The notes below the pieces were generated by a model. That model was not told the origin of the DNA and searched no databases. It saw only the letters and a list, made by a program, of their open reading frames with translations. From assembly GCA_018896355.1 (NCBI GenBank), contig JAHIMW010000112.1, positions 1 through 6,235 of the forward strand: DNA of 6,235 nt, given 5' to 3'. A program made the translations under genes and the position numbers. This stretch comes from Pseudomonadota bacterium (GTDB lineage Bacteria > Desulfobacterota > Syntrophia > Syntrophales > UBA5619). How positions within the stretch are numbered: the stretch's first letter is position 1; the number at the start of each line of letters is the position of its first letter. Shown here piece by piece: positions 4,397 to 6,235 of the stretch.

Positions 4397-6235
4397 TATC
4401 GTTAGTACTCGTTGCGGTTCGTCAACGAACAGCAGGTAGCATTCGATCGGGCGCCCGCCGAAGAGCCCCTGGAGGATGGTTCGGTAGCGGATCATCTGGG
4501 GCCGGTATTTGTCGGCAAGATGGCCGACGCGTCCCGTCTTGAAGTCGATGAGGGTGATACGGTCGTGGGCGATGATGAGCCGGTCAACGATGCCGAACAT
4601 ACGGGTATCGGAGAGGTGCTGTTCGGTCAGCACGGTCCCGGGTCGGAAGAGGACCTCACGCACCTTGGGATCGCTTAGGAACCGATTGACGGCGGCCCGT
4701 TCATCTGCGGCCAGGATGTCCGGGGCAATCGTTTTGCTAGCGCTGGTGAGCCGGGCGAGCGCCGCGTGGATGCGAATCCCCCGTTCGATCCCCGCCTCGA
4801 TGGCGGCGGAGCGCAGTGTCGGGTCCATTTCGTCGCCTTCGGCCGGTGCGATAAAGCCTTCGGCAAGATCGGGCGCCGTCAGCTCCTCGTGGTCGGAAGG
4901 CCGCGGTTTCTCGAGACCGTAGTCATGCCGCCAGCCGAATTCGGTACTCTCGGCCTCCGGTATGGTTGTTTGGGCCGTGTGAAACATCAGATCACCGAAG
5001 CCTTTCAGTGTGCCCTCCCTATTGGCCCGCAAGATGATCGTCAGGCTTTTCACGGCGCGGGTCGCAGCGACATAGAGCAGATTGGCCATCTCTTCGGCCT
5101 TTTCCTCTTTAACTGCTGCCGTCGCCTCTGCGATGGCTGCCGCTCCCGCTATCGGGCCGGTTGCGAGAAAGGCCATCTCATCCTTGCTCAAACTGAGCGG
5201 ACAGCCGTCGTCGGGATGCGGGATCTCGGGCGCCCTGTCGAGTCCCTCTTTCCAAAAAAGGAAGACATGGGGGAATTCCAGGCCCTTGGTACTGTGTATC
5301 GTGGCCAGTTTCACCCGATCGGCGTGCTCTCCCTCGGGTACGGTGATGAGGTGCGACATCGCAAGCAAGTAGCGCAGGAAGGCGGTTGCATCGACGGCGT
5401 CGGGACGGTTAAAGTAACGCTCCGCCTCATCCCACAGCGTTTCGATAAGGACACGCGGGAAATAGGTCAGGAGGTCGCGCAGAGCGGATGCGAAGGCTGC
5501 AAAACGGTGCGGCCGGGGCGCCGTGCCGATGGTCCCGGCAAGCCGCTTGACGGCGGACGTCAGCGCCTCGTCATAGCCCAGGGCCGTGAGGGCGCGGGGT
5601 ATGAAGGAACCGTCCTGGCCGGTGAAAAGGGCGATGAGCGAAAGATAGAGCGCCGTCCCCTCGCGGAGCGCCAGCAGCTCGCGTCCACGGATCCCCGAGG
5701 TGGGAATCCCGGCACGTGCCAGCGCCGCAGCGGCCTTGTCCATATGCCCGTTGGTACGGGTGAGGACCGCCATGTCACCCCAGGGGCACCCGCACGCCTG
5801 CTTTTGCATGATGGCCTCGACGAGCCGATCGTAGGCCGAATCATCGCCGGCGCCGCAGGCGGCCGGGATGACCGCCACCTCGGAGATGCCGCTGTAGGGA
5901 TACTTCGGCTTTTCGGGCGGCGTTTGAAGGTTGACTTTGTCGGTTCCGGCGAAGAGCTTGGCGACCAGATGGTTGAAGAAGTCGATCAGAAGCGGAGTCG
6001 AGCGGTAGTTGCATGGCAGCGTCTCGGCGGCGATCTGTCCGCTTGAGAGAGCGGGGGCGATGGAGGCCCGGAGCTGATCGGGTGCCGCATCCCGCCATTG
6101 GTAGATCGACTGTTTCCAGTCTCCCACGAGAAAGATCGAACGTTCCCCCTCGGCATTCGCCCCCACGGAGCCGAGGATATCCTCGATCAGCGGCCGGAGC
6201 AGGTCAAACTGGATTTGCGATGTGTCCTGGAACTC
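4394..6235 (-). CDS. recB: RecB/AddA-type UvrD-family helicase with C-terminal PD-(D/E)XK nuclease (5' end outside window)
   Basis: This is the ATP-dependent helicase-nuclease subunit that processes double-strand DNA ends for recombination. The frame is open to the window edge, giving 613 codons without the true start. The first visible residues, EFQDTSQ, are motif II (DEFQDTS), so Walker A and the N-terminal third are missing only because of the cut. In visible numbering: motif III VGDWKQSIYQWRDA (37-50), motif IV LPCNYRST (73-80), motif V VKLATIHSTKGLEF (308-321), motif VI NLLYVAATRA (385-394). The nuclease domain follows: RGIRIHAAL (His490), Glu538, GIVDRL (Asp551), LIDFKTG (Asp564, Lys566) and QMIRY (Gln580, Tyr584), all catalytic residues present. 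The stop overlaps an ATG as ATGA, as at recB-recD junctions. RecB rather than AddA is inferred from the recD remnant behind it; the upstream gene (recC or addB) would decide. Confidence 0.92.
   Translation of the reverse strand, partial: EFQDTSQIQFDLLRPLIEDILGSVGANAEGERSIFLVGDWKQSIYQWRDAAPDQLRASIAPALSSGQIAAETLPCNYRSTPLLIDFFNHLVAKLFAGTDKVNLQTPPEKPKYPYSGISEVAVIPAACGAGDDSAYDRLVEAIMQKQACGCPWGDMAVLTRTNGHMDKAAAALARAGIPTSGIRGRELLALREGTALYLSLIALFTGQDGSFIPRALTALGYDEALTSAVKRLAGTIGTAPRPHRFAAFASALRDLLTYFPRVLIETLWDEAERYFNRPDAVDATAFLRYLLAMSHLITVPEGEHADRVKLATIHSTKGLEFPHVFLFWKEGLDRAPEIPHPDDGCPLSLSKDEMAFLATGPIAGAAAIAEATAAVKEEKAEEMANLLYVAATRAVKSLTIILRANREGTLKGFGDLMFHTAQTTIPEAESTEFGWRHDYGLEKPRPSDHEELTAPDLAEGFIAPAEGDEMDPTLRSAAIEAGIERGIRIHAALARLTSASKTIAPDILAADERAAVNRFLSDPKVREVLFRPGTVLTEQHLSDTRMFGIVDRLIIAHDRITLIDFKTGRVGHLADKYRPQMIRYRTILQGLFGGRPIECYLLFVDEPQRVLTI

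Noticed and set aside
4194..4397. 67-codon frame starting at the ATG that overlaps the recB stop
   Set aside because: Beyond its first dozen codons it is the recD remnant read in the wrong frame, so it is not a plausible protein. The ATG is of interest only as the likely former recD start.
4766..6046. 426-codon open frame on the plus strand
   Set aside because: It lies entirely opposite the recB nuclease-helicase, whose motifs are unmistakable. Its translation is Arg/Gly-rich without recognisable domains, as expected for the antisense of a GC-rich gene.

Overview
All convincing genes in this window lie on the minus strand, so transcription runs from position 6235 towards position 1. In order they are: the 3' part of a RecB/AddA-type helicase-nuclease (cut by the window edge), a short remnant of recD, mannose-family PTS subunits IIA, IIB and IIC, a RimI-type N-acetyltransferase, the two subunits of class 1B dihydroorotate dehydrogenase (PyrK then PyrD), and the first 30 codons of an unidentified gene. 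The sequence looks GC-rich and gene-dense, with mostly tiny gaps or overlaps. A NAD-linked class 1B dihydroorotate dehydrogenase, a stand-alone mannose-type PTS and a RecBCD-type locus would suit an anaerobic Gram-negative bacterium of the Desulfobacterota (former Deltaproteobacteria, Syntrophus-like). That placement is an inference from gene content, not shown by any marker gene here.

Region 4394-6235 is the C-terminal two-thirds or so of a UvrD/Rep-family helicase fused to a PD-(D/E)XK nuclease, starting inside Walker B motif II. Its stop codon overlaps an ATG in the ATGA manner typical of recB-recD junctions. What follows is not a recD gene: only about 71 codons matching the extreme RecD C-terminus (helicase motif VI) remain, in another frame from that ATG. 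This is best read as a large internal deletion of recD, or an assembly collapse.

Region 2422-4157 carries PTS IIA, IIB and IIC, each with its expected phospho-histidine or membrane segments. IID and the general proteins EI and HPr are absent from the window. Two sigma70-like promoter candidates lie upstream of IIA: one in the recD scar with a perfect TATAAT, the other a perfect TTGACA at the end of the remnant.

Region 80-2417 runs rimI-pyrK-pyrD with a 4-base gap after IIC, a 4-base overlap or a near abutment at rimI/pyrK, and a 26-base gap before pyrD. PyrK (FAD and [2Fe-2S]) passes electrons from PyrD to NAD+, giving orotate for pyrimidine synthesis. The PTS, acetyltransferase and pyrimidine genes probably share a transcript. 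I found no CRISPR array, tRNA, rRNA or insertion sequence. The window looks like ordinary chromosome, and the recD lesion is its most notable anomaly.
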